From Cylindrobasidium torrendii FP15055 ss-10 (lineage: Eukaryota; Basidiomycota; Agaricomycetes; Agaricales; Physalacriaceae): DNA of 33,837 bases. Positions 9,534 to 20,256 of this stretch are shown one piece after another. Position numbers and translations under genes: made by a program. Each line of letters opens with the position of its first letter. Positions within the stretch are counted from its first letter, which is position 1. The notes beneath the pieces were generated by a model. It ran no database searches. It was not told where the DNA came from and worked only from the letters and a program-made list of their open reading frames with translations. Location: the NCBI GenBank assembly GCA_000934385.1, contig KN880685.1, positions 1 to 33,837 of the forward strand, read 5' to 3'.

Positions 9534-12435
9534 TTAAATGTCAAGACTAATCTCCCTCTCTTTCGCCCGTTGCTCCTGCGCCTTCTTCCTCGCCGCCGTA
9601 ATCTCCCTTAGCCGTTTCCTCTTCGCCTTGGCCCTCGCTCGCTCCTCTATCTCCCTACTACTCTTCTCCATCCTCTTCTTGAAGTATGCCAACGGTTTCC
9701 GGAACGTGGGGTGTGGCATCGGCGTCGCACCTCCATGCATCGTCCGATGTAGAATCCGCTTGGCCGGCGCTCGTACAGGCGACGACAGTGCATCACGGCA
9801 CCCCGGAGACGAGAAGGATCCGCCCTTCTTTAGTGGTGACGACCACGTCCCGCCCACATCGTACGCCTCCGATGACCTAGAGGACGCCCGAAATGGTACT
9901 TCATGGTCGTCCTCATCATCTGTTACCGCCTGGCCAACCATATCCCCGTCACTGCGGGTGATATACCCCTCATCATCATCGTCACTGTCACCCCCTTGTT
10001 CTCGATGCCGTCTCTCTTGTGCCCTACTCCAAGCCTCGACGAACCGTGTCCCGTCCGAGAACTTCGAATCGCACATGTCCAGCGACCGAATTTTTCCCGT
10101 GGACCACCGTGTTCTTCCTTTGGCACCAAACACAAACGGAAGATTGCTCTTGCCCTTGCGTTCCTCCGGCGCACGCCCAGCATGTATAGTAACGTGAACT
10201 TCAGCAGACTCATCTGCCGGTGACCTTTCCATCCATCAGCATGCTTGTATGATCCCATTATGCAGACCAGCTCACCCAGTTGTAAACACCAAGCCACGGT
10301 CAAGGCTGATTCTCTTGCCATCTGTCATCCATACATTCCCCAAGAGGAAGCCGTCCGGGTCCTCGAAGGTCGGGCCGTCCTCATCCTCATCGTCCTCGGT
10401 GTGCTCCCCTTCCGAAGCCAGATGTATTGGCGATCTGTCGATGAACGGATCGTCGTCGTCCTCTGCGCCACTGGTACTCATATCAGGCTGCGACGCACTG
10501 CGTTCGAACGGTCCGCCTTTCCCAAGAGCAACCCGCACCCACTCAACACTCCCCGGCTTTCGTATGACCCCACGCGCCTCCGAAGGTGTGCAGCCGTCTA
10601 TACTCGTGTAAACGTGCCATTCACCGTCGTCGCCTCCATCTACTCACACCTCGTTAGTGAATAGATTCACAAAACAGCCATAACAGAACATACCTTCACC
10701 CTCGAATAGCCATTTCACCAAACACGTCAAATGCCTGAAGGTATAGCTCAATGGCACTTGAACAATGCGAAACGCCCCGAGTAGATCCTGGCTACTATTC
10801 GCATCTCCCCGTACCCTTGCTTGCCGCCCACTCGCGAAGGCAGCAAGTCGAGATCGTACTGCCCCTCCTCTTGCATGTCCTCGAGGCTGTGGTGCGATGG
10901 GGCGCCGACTTTCCTCGTCCTCGGACGCAGACTCGGAGCGCTTGGCTGGTGGAACATAACCAGGCTCAACCCATCGCATTCTGACGGTAATGTGTTTGCC
11001 GTACGGCGTCGGATCCGGCAAGGCCCTCTTCAACGTCCGACCAAAGGGATTCGTGGGCGAGTCAAGTATATCTGGGTGGTCGATATCACTTGAACGTAGC
11101 CTGTCAACGGTCCTGGGACGAGAAGGACATGTGTCGTCGAGACTGGATGGTGTACTGCACCTTCGATGCGATGAATAATCGTCCGTGAATGGCGTGCTCC
11201 GAGATGGCGAGCGACTACTGGATGCCCTTGAAGACCCAGTCCGGGAGGTTGACGCTTGTGAGAACATCGTGGAGGCCTGTGTGGCTACCTCGCCAGGCGT
11301 CATAAACAGCGGTTTCTTGATACCTTTGGCCGACCAGGATGAGTTACAGAATGACAAGCTACAAAACAGAGGGCACACCTCGTCTGGGTTCTGTGGCTAT
11401 CCCACGCTCCCGACCACTAAGAATGCGCTTCCTTTTCTTGCCAGTTGGACTCGGACTGAGAACTACCGCCTCATACGTATCGAGCAAGTCTTCTTCCTCC
11501 ACTTCGTCGTCGCTGAGAGGGTAGGATGGTTGATAGGGTAACGGGAAGCTAGGGGGTGGCAATGGCGTCTCGATATACACTTGTCGCCGCCCGTTGTGTG
11601 GATCTCGGCCATGAACTTGAGCATGCGGATCGAGGGTTTCTCGCAGCGCGTCAGTAGGAGAGGCCTCCTGCTTATCGTCTAGTTCTTGCTCCTTCTCGGG
11701 GTCAAGGCCGCCCCGATGCGCCAGAGGCGAGGACGGCTCATCGCCGAATTCAGGTTCATCAAGGTCGTAGTCTTCTGCCTCCTCCTCGTCGTCCTCCACA
11801 ATTATCTCCTGTGCATACTGCTGCGAGCATGGTAGAAGAGGGGATGATGGTGCGTTCCGTAATGCAGACGATGGCGGGCTGCTGTCGTGTGCTTTCTTTC
11901 CACGAGGAGGGGACGAGTCCCAGTCGGTGACAGGCGTTGAGCCGCGGCCTAGGTATGGAGATGAGGACGTCTCCGGGATATCGTCCTTGGTAGGGGAAGT
12001 GACATCTGGTGAGCCTAGTTTGATAGGCGACGCAAGGTCGAGCGGATCTGTTTGCACTGGAGAAGGGGTTGGAGTCGCGTCCAGGTCAATTAGAGCTGGG
12101 CCGGGTGGTGGGTGTCGGCGAATGGGTTTAGCAAATAGCGGTTTCCGGAATGGTCCCTTGGTAGACAGTGCGAAGGGGCCTCTGGCCGCCACTCTGGATG
12201 GTCCGGCAGCCACGCTTGATACAGGTTTCTTCATTGGGCCAGGTATACGAGGCTTTACTGGAGAAGTACGTGATGGCGATGGTGGACAGAGATCTTCATC
12301 GTCGTCGAATAGATGCTCAGCACCTTTAGAGAAGGAGGGATGTTTATCGAACAGGGTGATGCGTCGACGCTTGGCCGGACTCGGATCGTTCGTAGAAGTG
12401 TGAGCTGGCAGCGCTTCGGCATAGTCTTTGGGCAT
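9534..12435 (-). CDS. Large mostly disordered hypothetical protein (913 aa, four exons)
   Basis: Exons 12435-11379, 11323-10694, 10639-10276 and 10224-9534; introns of 55, 54 and 51 nt with good branch sites. They total 2742 nt. The N-terminal 350 residues are Pro/Ser/Asp-rich with SPxK/SP phosphosite-like motifs, basic clusters (KRRR, KKRKR) that resemble nuclear signals, and acidic runs (EDDEEEAED). A better-ordered island begins near residue 540 with FRIVQVPLSYTFRHLTCLVKWLF, followed by EWHVYTSIDGC and EWVRVALGKGG. By memory this recalls a fold related to pRiA4b Orf3-like domains in some basidiomycete proteins, but that is weak. The tail is strongly basic and coiled-coil-like (EERARAKAKRKRLREI). 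A nuclear or chromatin-associated role is possible, unproven. Confidence 0.85.
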
Positions 12436-14152
12436 GCTGGTGTGTTGGTAGGCTTAAGCCGAGGGAACCCTGGTGGTAATGGGGTGGGGATTTCGGCGTC
12501 GTATAGCAATCAACGCCTCGAGTAATCGGGTCCAGGCGGTGGGAACTTGGTGGGTCCGGAAAGTTAGAACAGCACGGGTATGAGCAAGGCAAGCGACGCA
12601 GTTGAGAGTATTCCCGCTCGATAGAACCCAATAAATCGCGGTCTTTGACGCGTCTGCCCAATTTCCAAAATGCTCAGCTCGCGCTTTGTTGGATCCTGTG
12701 GGCCCAGATTTGTGCACGCGTTGTGGGAAAATATCGTGTAATTGTCGCCCGTGCTTCCGACGCGCCAATGTGCGGTAGTCTGTCGCGTTCGCTCGTCGTC
12801 GTCGTTATGTAAGAGTCAAGCGCGGGTTGCAGAACCCGATCAGAACATGCAAACAAACATCGATTTACGTCATCTCACGTGATGGCGTTGATGGAACGAC
12901 GCGTCCCGGATCCAGAACAAATGAGCGCGTTGCTCGGGTGGAGGATGGATACATTGGGTTTTTTGTGGTGTGTATACGACCTGAACACAGATCGTTGGCC
13001 AAGTCTCATTGGGGAAACGAACTTCAATGGTGTCTTCTCCAGTTCTGGCATACTCGAAGCAGTGCGGCGTGGGATACAGGGAAACAGCAGGAAGAATTCT
13101 TGAATACCTTCGATGCTTCATATTTTCCCTTTTTTGCATACCAGATCCCGTTCCTGCAGACGAATCAAACTCAGGAAACTTTGTCACGGCATGACCACAA
13201 TCGCATTCCATGTCCCTTACCATAGGCATTGAATATTGACGGTCCGCCCCGTCCATCTAATAATGCAGAACTTTTGCGTTATATGATACCCAGTTTTTTA
13301 TACCGATACCACCAAACATAAGCAGAATATGGCTTCGGATTTCATTGCTTGGGAACGACACCGTCAAGCGATATGGTGTTACGTTTTGAGGCGCTACATA
13401 TGAATTCTTAACGCACGAGGAGCCACAGTTCTCTGGCGCGGCCGAGGACTTTTTGCAGAACGGTCGAACTCCGAACTCCAGTCCCAAGGCCTCACCGCAA
13501 GGCTGCCACTTGGCTGCCACCTCGTCTTGGTTTCATCTCCGAGAGCAACACCCTCGACTAGTCATTTTACTCCACTATCTCATCCTTGACCGCTTGCCGG
13601 ACCCTGCATAACCGACCATCGATGGTATCGGTAGGAATCAGCCATTGTGGCGCTTGCGCAATCCTTGTCGACCGGCACCACAAATCTGCAGCAACTTTGA
13701 GATGTTTTGGGTCTACTTTACGTGTGAAGCTGTATCAACAAGTCTGGTCCCTGCGGTTCCTCCTGCGTCTGTGTCCCATGACCACAGCGGCAGTGCCCGC
13801 TCGGACCTTGACCTAGGCGTCGTACAAGCAGCCGGAGGAGAAGCTTTATGCCATTTATTTTCTACATGCATTGATTTGTATTTTATGGCCGACTACGAGG
13901 GGAGGTTCTGTCAGTCTCTGCAACGTGGCGCACACAATGACCACCGGATCACGGCTCCGTGATATTCCCATTTGTATCACTCGTCACATGTCACCGGGCG
14001 GTTGCACACTGTGACTCTGCCATAGGCACGACGAGCAGGTTGGGGGTCAACTTTCCGCTAGTAGCGATGAGGAAGATGGCACTCAATTATGAGGGGTGAA
14101 TTGAGCTATCAGTCCGTGGAAATGGACTGTGGGGCCAGCGGCCAGCGTGACC
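12436..14152. other. Gene-poor stretch, no confident gene
   Basis: About 1.7 kb with only short open frames on both strands and no family motif or consistent splice chain that I could find. A CACGTG hexamer lies at 12876-12881. The interval 12870-13520 on the minus strand has several adjacent open frames with Cys residues that might be exons of an unrecognised gene, but I could not join them. Confidence 0.45.
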
Positions 14153-14284
14153 ATGAAATTGGCATATGCAAAGGCAAGCAGGCACTCGCGGACCTGGGAA
14201 GCTCCGCTCGTGCTAAAAGGCCGTGAGGAAATGAACGAGTACATCCCACATGAGGACAACGACTTAGAATGGCGCAGCGAATGA
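14153..14284 (+). CDS. Candidate small ORF (43 aa), unproven
   Basis: ATG at 14153 to TGA at 14282-14284. The product starts MKLAYAKASRHSRTWEAP and continues LVLKGREEMNEYIPHEDND before a short end. The composition (balanced hydrophobic, basic N-terminus, acidic C-terminus) resembles a real small protein more than the random frames around it, and other frames in the interval are closed. I recognise no family. It could instead be the last exon of a longer gene or chance. Confidence 0.3.
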   Translation: MKLAYAKASRHSRTWEAPLVLKGREEMNEYIPHEDNDLEWRSE

Positions 14285-14813
14285 TCCAGGGTGTTTGCAA
14301 ATGAGTGAACGAGCCACGGGAACTATGCTATGTCGAAGCAGGTTTGCTTGTTGACACATATCCCGGAGATTATCTGTTCTCTCGAATGTATGCATCAATC
14401 GAACCGGTGCTAAGTCCATCGAAATTAAACTTTGTCTCTCGTGGGAAAGCATCTCAAAAAGTGATGGGCATCACGCATCTTCCCGAGTCGAGACGCACAC
14501 TAGCGCGGCCACATGCAGACAGAAGTATACCCATGCTAGTCGGAGACATAGACACGTAATTCCGCTCTCAAGGATGCACCCAACTCTCCGTTGTCGTATT
14601 CCAGCGGCGCATCATGAAACCCGGAAAGTTATTGGCAGAGGAAGGCAGTAGTACAGAAGTGCAGCAAGTAATCCTATAGGTAACAGCAAATGGCCCGTTT
14701 AATGGACTCCGAAGTCCACAATTCCTCCATCTTAATGAAGGGAATAGATATAGTCGTATGTGTACATGAATTTTGGGGGGCCCATGCTGGTTTGGGGGCA
14801 TCGAGTCAGCCGA
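14285..14813. other. Spacer downstream of the nucleotidyltransferase-like gene
   Basis: These 529 bp carry no recognisable gene. The sequence includes a G-run (GGGGGGCCC) at 14775-14783, next to the end of the neighbouring gene. Confidence 0.45.
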
Positions 14814-15765
14814 CTACGCACGATATTTGGCCTTTACCGCATGCCAGGACACGGCGGCGCTGGGGTAGCATTCGACAAAGCACTCCATTTCGTGCTCGGG
14901 CATACGGTTGTAGTCGATTCGATTCCAGAATTGCGCCAGGACAAAAAGGATGTCCCTAGAGTCGCGTTCCAGTCGGCTGCTACGTCGAGCACAAATAAAA
15001 GTAAGAAGATTGGAGGGGGATGGGAAAACGAAATAGCAGCGTGTACGCACTTGGTCCACACCTTGAGCTTTTGCCGCAGGAATTCGGAAATTGTGAGGAA
15101 GGGGACGCTGTATATTTTCATGGTGGTGCTCGCATCGAGGCGGCGGGGGCCTGTCTCGCCTGCAGGGAGAATCTCAATCTGGACGTATGTCAGCGCTGAC
15201 TCCAACGGTACGTGTGCTGCAGTGCGCGCGACAGGTAGAAGCGTTGCTGTAAAGAGCGAACGGCGCCAGGAGCAGGTGGGTGATATTTCAGGCGGCGGCA
15301 CGTATGCAACGGCGACGCATAGAGCACCAGTGGCGTCACGAGCGGGGGAGGGGGTCTAGACGCACCTCAATGGCCGGGATGAATCCACTATAGCTAACAT
15401 GCAATCTTGGTTGACAGCAATGAGACACAAATACGGAACAAAGAGCGTCGACGTTAGCTCACCGATTTGTCCATGGAGAGGTCACGACAGTAAAGTCGTC
15501 GCTCGTACCTACCGCCTCGCGCAGCCGTCTGAAAGGGTGTGCCTGGTGCTGACCGCCTTCAATGATACATGCAATATCCTGCTAGGCATTCGCGTCATCA
15601 TTCTGGGGCTAGCAGCGTGTAGCGAATGGGTAGGCGTACGTCCGTATGTGGTAGGTTTGCGAGAGCAGCAGTCATAACACTACCATAGAACGCGTGTGGT
15701 ACGCCGCGCGCCCGTAGGAGCGCTGAGAGAGCAGTCGCCGCCTCCAAAAGCCTTCGGGTGTCCAT
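14814..15765 (-). CDS. Fungal nucleotidyltransferase-fold-like protein (191 aa, five exons)
   Basis: Exons 15765-15640, 15578-15463, 15405-15366, 15178-15051 and 14979-14814; introns of 61, 57, 187 and 71 nt. They total 576 nt, and an in-frame TAG lies four codons upstream of the start. Conserved blocks run smoothly over the junctions: ARGVPHAFYGSVMTAALAN (19-37), CIIEGGQ then HPFRRLREA, VVTSPWTNRLHVSYSGFIPA, IEILPAGETGPRRLDAST, VPFLTISEFLRQKLKVW, and the helical tail DILFVLAQFWNRIDYNRMPE. From memory these belong to a family expanded in Agaricomycetes, whose alternating strands resemble a minimal nucleotidyltransferase fold. I see no clear catalytic Asp pair, so enzymatic activity is doubtful. 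It is divergent from MRS2. Confidence 0.82.
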
Positions 15766-16355
15766 AGTCGATTGCTACAGTCGCATAGTACGTGGGTGGG
15801 TTCTCGAGAGTGAGGTGGAGGGAGTGAAACGAGAGAGGTGTCGCGAGTCGTGTTATATGTAGCGGCGAATAAACACGGCAAGATCGGGTGGATCCATCTC
15901 TACCTTACTGGGGGGTGGTCACGATTACTTGCCTCATTTTAGGCCGCAGTATCATGGCCTACCCGATAAGCCATCTCATCTCGGACAACAGAAAAAGATC
16001 GACTTTGGAGGCGAAGCGGGAGGGGTACCATCCGGTTCTACATTGGGATCATCTGGTCAAACCTCGAGGGTAGACGAAGCGTGAAGGTTTGACGGCGGAT
16101 ATTGCGACATGAAAAGTAATGAATCCATGCAGCAGAAGACTCGGAACCGGTTGGTTGGACTTGGGGGCAGCATCTCCAAATAATTCTTGCCTGTAAATTC
16201 GAAAGCCTCCGTGGGCTCCGATACGCACCCAGTATTTTTCCCCAGACCCCGCACTGAGATATCACAAATCTGGTCTGGGGAAGGAGCTGCCAGGGACTCG
16301 GAAGAAATTGTCGACTTATGCTTGGCCACCGGCGAAAAAAGGAAACATGCAAGGT

Positions 16356-16361
16356 CACGTG
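16356..16361. promoter_or_regulatory. CACGTG E-box upstream of MRS2 (distal copy)
   Basis: Palindromic CACGTG 111 bp upstream of the MRS2 ATG. This hexamer is the core recognised by fungal bHLH factors such as Cbf1 and Ino-type regulators. Confidence 0.45.
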
Positions 16362-16384
16362 AGGAAAGTGCGTCAGCTCACAGC

Positions 16385-16390
16385 CACGTG
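16385..16390. promoter_or_regulatory. CACGTG E-box upstream of MRS2 (proximal copy)
   Basis: Second CACGTG 29 bp downstream of the first (start to start) and 82 bp before the MRS2 ATG. Close pairing makes a functional site more plausible than a single hexamer. Confidence 0.45.
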
Positions 16391-16471
16391 CACGACTCTC
16401 CGAATTCCGACCACCATCCTTTCGTCGCGACCTCGAATTTTTGCGCGACGGAGGCCTCGTTCTTCCTGCGA

Positions 16472-18448
16472 ATGAAGTTCGGATTTATCGGACTACAAGC
16501 TAGCCATGTAAGCAGACACCCGCGGCTTCTGCACTCATTTTGTCGGCCGAACACGAGAGCGTTGGAGGGATCATGCAAAGCCATTGTTCTCGGGCAAACT
16601 CGTGGTTTGCGTTGGCCAGCCCGACCCCCTCCGTTAGACCTGGATGAACCTATGGAGGACGAGGAACAGCATGCAAAGGAGGCTATTCTCGATAAAGTTA
16701 TGAAGGGCCGCCAACCGACCGATCTTATGCTGCGCTGTATGTCTCTCCGCTGTTAATTTGACATTTCCCATTAACATGTTCGAAGGCACGGTACTGGATG
16801 CAGAAGGTAAAGCTGCAGCTGACCCCACCTTGCATACCTCGAGCTGATGATATGCGTAGGAAATGTCAAAACAATTTCTGGCCAGTTTCGAAAAACAGAC
16901 CTTAGTGCTGAACATCGTATCAATGCATGAATAGTTCCTAGCATTGAAAAACGCGAAAACTAACGCGTCAGCAGCCCCGTGACCTTCGCAAGATCGACTC
17001 ACGTGTGCCCAACATTGTGCCAACTATTCTAGTTCGCCGCGAGGCTATTCTGGTTAGTTGTTTGCTACTCGTTGGACTTCATCTCCGCTTACGCTAGCTT
17101 CCCCAGGTCAACATTCTTCATGTCCGTGCCCTAGTCAAAGCGGACATGGTCTTGCTTTTCGATACGTTTGGGTCCACGGACTCTCGCCTCCACTCTGTAT
17201 TTCTATATCACCTAGAGGTGCGCATTCGAATCCAAGTAAACTTATAGTACTGACGTTTTTCAAAGCATAATTTAAAGAGCAAAACGACTGGTCTACCCTA
17301 CGAATTCAGGTCAGTCATTTAACCAATCATTCAACGCGACTCACTGGTAGCAGGGCTATCGAATCAATACTACTGTCGGTGATCAGTGCCCTCGAGGCCG
17401 AGATGGTGTTCATTCGCAATCTCGTTGGAGGTCTTCTCGCCGAGCTAGAAGAGGACATCGATCATGATAGGTTAAAGCGCCTGCTACATTATTCTCGACG
17501 CTTGGCAGCATTTCAGAGTCGGGCGCAATTGGTCGAGCAAGCCCTGGAGGAGGTCCTTGAGCAAGGCGAGTGCTGCGCTATTTTGGCCGCAGCATGATTT
17601 TAATCCTTGCGCTCAGATGACGACTTAAATGCCATGTATTTGACGGATAAGAAAGAAGGCAGGCCGAGGGATGGCGACGACCACGAGGATCTCGAATTTC
17701 TGCTCGAGTCTTTCTCAAAGCAGGTCGAGGAAATCGTCAGCGAAGTGGGCAATATCGATGTGCGTATTTGTCCATCTTGGTACAATAAATCATGCAGTAT
17801 CCACGTTGGGGATCCTGTCATCTACCGAGATAGCTCGTGTTGGCCAGGCGTCGACCGTTCGACTGGCCGCTGCGTTCGACGTCACCGGTCTTCTGCTGTG
17901 CTATCATGATACTGTTCTGACCGCGGACTTCAGAACAACGTCGAGTCGACACAAGAGATTGTTGAGCTGATACTCGACGCCAATCGGAATGCACTTTTGG
18001 GACTTGACCTGCAGGTATGTGGAGTGTTACTGAATGCGCGTCCGGACGGGACATAGTCTGCTCTGCGCTCTTCATTGCCACCGTCCTTACACATACTCAT
18101 TGAGGACACTTGTAGGTATCGATAGCCACATTTGGCGTTGGCACTGGGGCGTTTATCGCCAGTCTCCTCGGAATGAACGTACGCTGTTCATAGACGCACC
18201 GTTGGCAGCCATTGACCGGACTGTAGCTCACCAACCACTTTGAGGAGCATGTCTGGGCATTCTATGGCATGACAGGTATCTCAACGACTATCGTGATCAT
18301 CATGTCTTTCATGGGCCTCCGCAAATTGGCGAAGATGAGGAGAGTGGGGCTGTCGTCAACATTTGTTAACCGGAATGGGAACGGGAAGCCTAAGCGATGG
18401 CTTCCATTGCCGTTGAGGGGGAGGCAGCATGGTGGTTGGTGGTCATAA
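16472..18448 (+). CDS. MRS2: MRS2-type mitochondrial inner-membrane Mg2+ channel (434 aa, eleven exons)
   Basis: Exons: 16472-16736, 16786-16806, 16860-16924, 16975-17052, 17107-17217, 17266-17309, 17354-17565, 17617-17759, 17934-18014, 18116-18178 and 18227-18448 (1305 nt). MRS2/CorA family channels carry Mg2+ into the mitochondrial matrix as homopentamers. The N-terminus is Arg/Ser/His-rich and poor in acids, as a mitochondrial presequence should be. Family blocks follow: NVKTISGQFRKTDL, PRDLRKIDSRVPNIVPTILV, VKADMVLLFDTFGSTDS, LPYEFRAIESILLSVISALE, ELEEDIDHDRLKRLLHYSRR, then STQEIVELILDANRNALLGL. The first membrane helix ends in the selectivity signature GMN (359-361), followed by an acidic loop and a second helix. 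The stop is after a basic tail. Introns 3 (16925-16974) and 7 (17566-17616) begin with GC rather than GT. Intron 8 is 174 nt and intron 9 is 101 nt; the rest are 44-54 nt. Confidence 0.94.
17842..17868 (+). other. Hairpin inside the long MRS2 intron 8
   Basis: GTCGA pairs with TCGAC across a 4-nt loop, extended by GGCCA/TGGCC with a 3-nt bulge. It lies mid-intron in a 174-nt intron where neighbours are about 50 nt. I found no matching C/D or H/ACA boxes, so an intronic snoRNA is not supported. Confidence 0.5.
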
Positions 18449-20256
18449 TATGAGCCTCATCGCCCCACAACACCGTATAACGACTCGTGAACCATTGGCG
18501 CGCCGCATTTTACTAGGTACACTTAGACTTCGCACGACCAGTCACACAAATCCACTCTCTCTTTAAACGGGAAATATGCGGCTGTACTTTCTTACATTCG
18601 AGGCGTACATATTGTATGATCTCCGATGGGCATGGATGCTCAATCATGAAGACTGTTCCTCTCCATGTACAGTCTCCGAATACCAACCAACCTATGTGTC
18701 AGTCCTATCGGTTTTGCTGAAGTTGCGGCAAATAATGGCGATAGCCTCCCGAGGCTAGATCTGTGCTAACACACCTGGTGGCGCAGCCGCAGCCGCGTTG
18801 ACATCGATAGACTGCAGTGTAAAGTATCTAATGGAGCCATGAGCGGGTACCTCCCTGTTGTCGAAGTATCCCACCAGTGTACACCAACAGCGTTGCTTAT
18901 TCCCGAGTCGTCTAAACTCCGATGTCCCAAAAAGGATATGATTCTATGTATAAGATTCCCTCGGACATTATTACACGTGCTAGGCAGCGGTCCGACCCTC
19001 TGGCTTGCACACCTCGCGCATCCAGGAGGTGTTTGGAGTAGCTGTCTTGCGTATTGACCTGCAGTCAAGGATCTCATCAGTAGTATCGCGACCGGTCCAT
19101 TGACGCTTGTGCGGCTTATACGTGCGCCACAGTTTAAAGCACCCCAGCGATCTTTCCTGGGAGCCCTATAACATGGTACCTTCTTCGTTTACGTGTACAA
19201 GAAAATCTTCGCCGAGAATGGACCGCCGTATCCCGGTATAATGGTACCGCACAAGTGATCAACATCGCGAGCCACAATTCACTTCTCATGCCCTCGTGAG
19301 TGTAAAATATGCGATACCACGCGTAAGAAAGGGAATCATCAGAGAATGGCTCTATTCATTTTGTTTCAAGATGTTCTCATTTGAAAACAGCTCCGCCTCG
19401 GAGAACTCCCTGCATAAGGTATAATCTTCAATTTGCAGCGTACGCAGCCTGTACGCTAACATGCGTCCAGATAAGGTACTATTATAAGGAAGTTTGTGCG
19501 CGAGAGAATCTATAACAAGGCGGAGGATCCCGCGGCACAGCCGTTCAGCGATTCCGACCAACTCTTAACCCTCACACCGGGATCCCGGCGCATGCGCTAC
19601 AAATGTAGTTAGCCTGCTGTACAAGTGAATATTAGTTTGCTGCTTCGATGGTCACATCGAAGACAGATTTGGGGGTGTAAGCAAGAAGAAGCTATGTCTT
19701 TGTTCCTTTCAGGGACAGATGGTGCCGTTCCAGCAGTTATGCGAAGGTCGGATAGTACGAGTGGCTCTTCCGGGTTGAATTGTTGCTGGCTTCCTTACAA
19801 CAGTCACGATAAAGGGTTCCCGGCGTTATTGTTGGCAGTTCGATGTATGCCATACTCAACATTGAGTAGAGTACGATCGCTCCCCTCCGAAGAATTATGC
19901 GCAAGGATCGTAAATTCGATATTCAGACTGCGAGGTATAAGGAAGCGCCGAGCTCCATAAAATCATCGACGGGGAATACCCCGATTACGCACGTTAATGG
20001 TATTATGGGATCATGTCTTCGATAGATTACATTTCGCCTCCTTCACGAAATTCTTGGACGTGCCTCTCATAGAGCTTTCCAATATGTAGGAACTTCAAGT
20101 AGCTCCAAGTATCACCAAATGTAGGAAAAGCGGAATACGCTTGTTGATACCGCTTTCGACAAAGAGTTTCAACGCTTGACCAGCAAGCCATGATTCAGTG
20201 AACTCGCGACACACATGGATCGTATTTTTTTACATACATTCAGGTGGAAGATACCC
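18449..20256. other. Gene-poor stretch between MRS2 and the MYND-finger gene
   Basis: About 1.8 kb, the longest interval without a convincing gene. Open frames are short and lack motifs. On the minus strand at about 20220-20010, just beyond the MYND gene stop, two overlapping frames look coding-like (FTESWLAGQALKLFVES in one, DTWSYLKFLHIGKLYERHV in the next) and would join only through a frameshift, suggesting a decayed gene end or chance. Confidence 0.45.

Larger units (their letters stand above)
15766..16471. promoter_or_regulatory. Divergent promoter region between the nucleotidyltransferase-like gene and MRS2
   Basis: A 706-bp spacer between divergent genes. An ATATAA element on the minus strand (15858-15853) lies about 88 bp upstream of the minus-strand ATG. 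Two CACGTG boxes lie close to the MRS2 start. No further gene is seen. Confidence 0.6.

Noticed and set aside
9538..10197. Plus-strand open frame over the last exon of the 913-aa gene
   Set aside because: Shadow of the real minus-strand exon, rich in Ser/Arg/Leu without any domain.
12870..13520. Adjacent minus-strand open frames with Cys residues
   Set aside because: I could not connect them by credible splice sites and no family motif is visible.
17760..17933. Extra MRS2 exon or intronic snoRNA within the long intron
   Set aside because: The flanking exons already join without missing residues; no C/D or H/ACA boxes fit.
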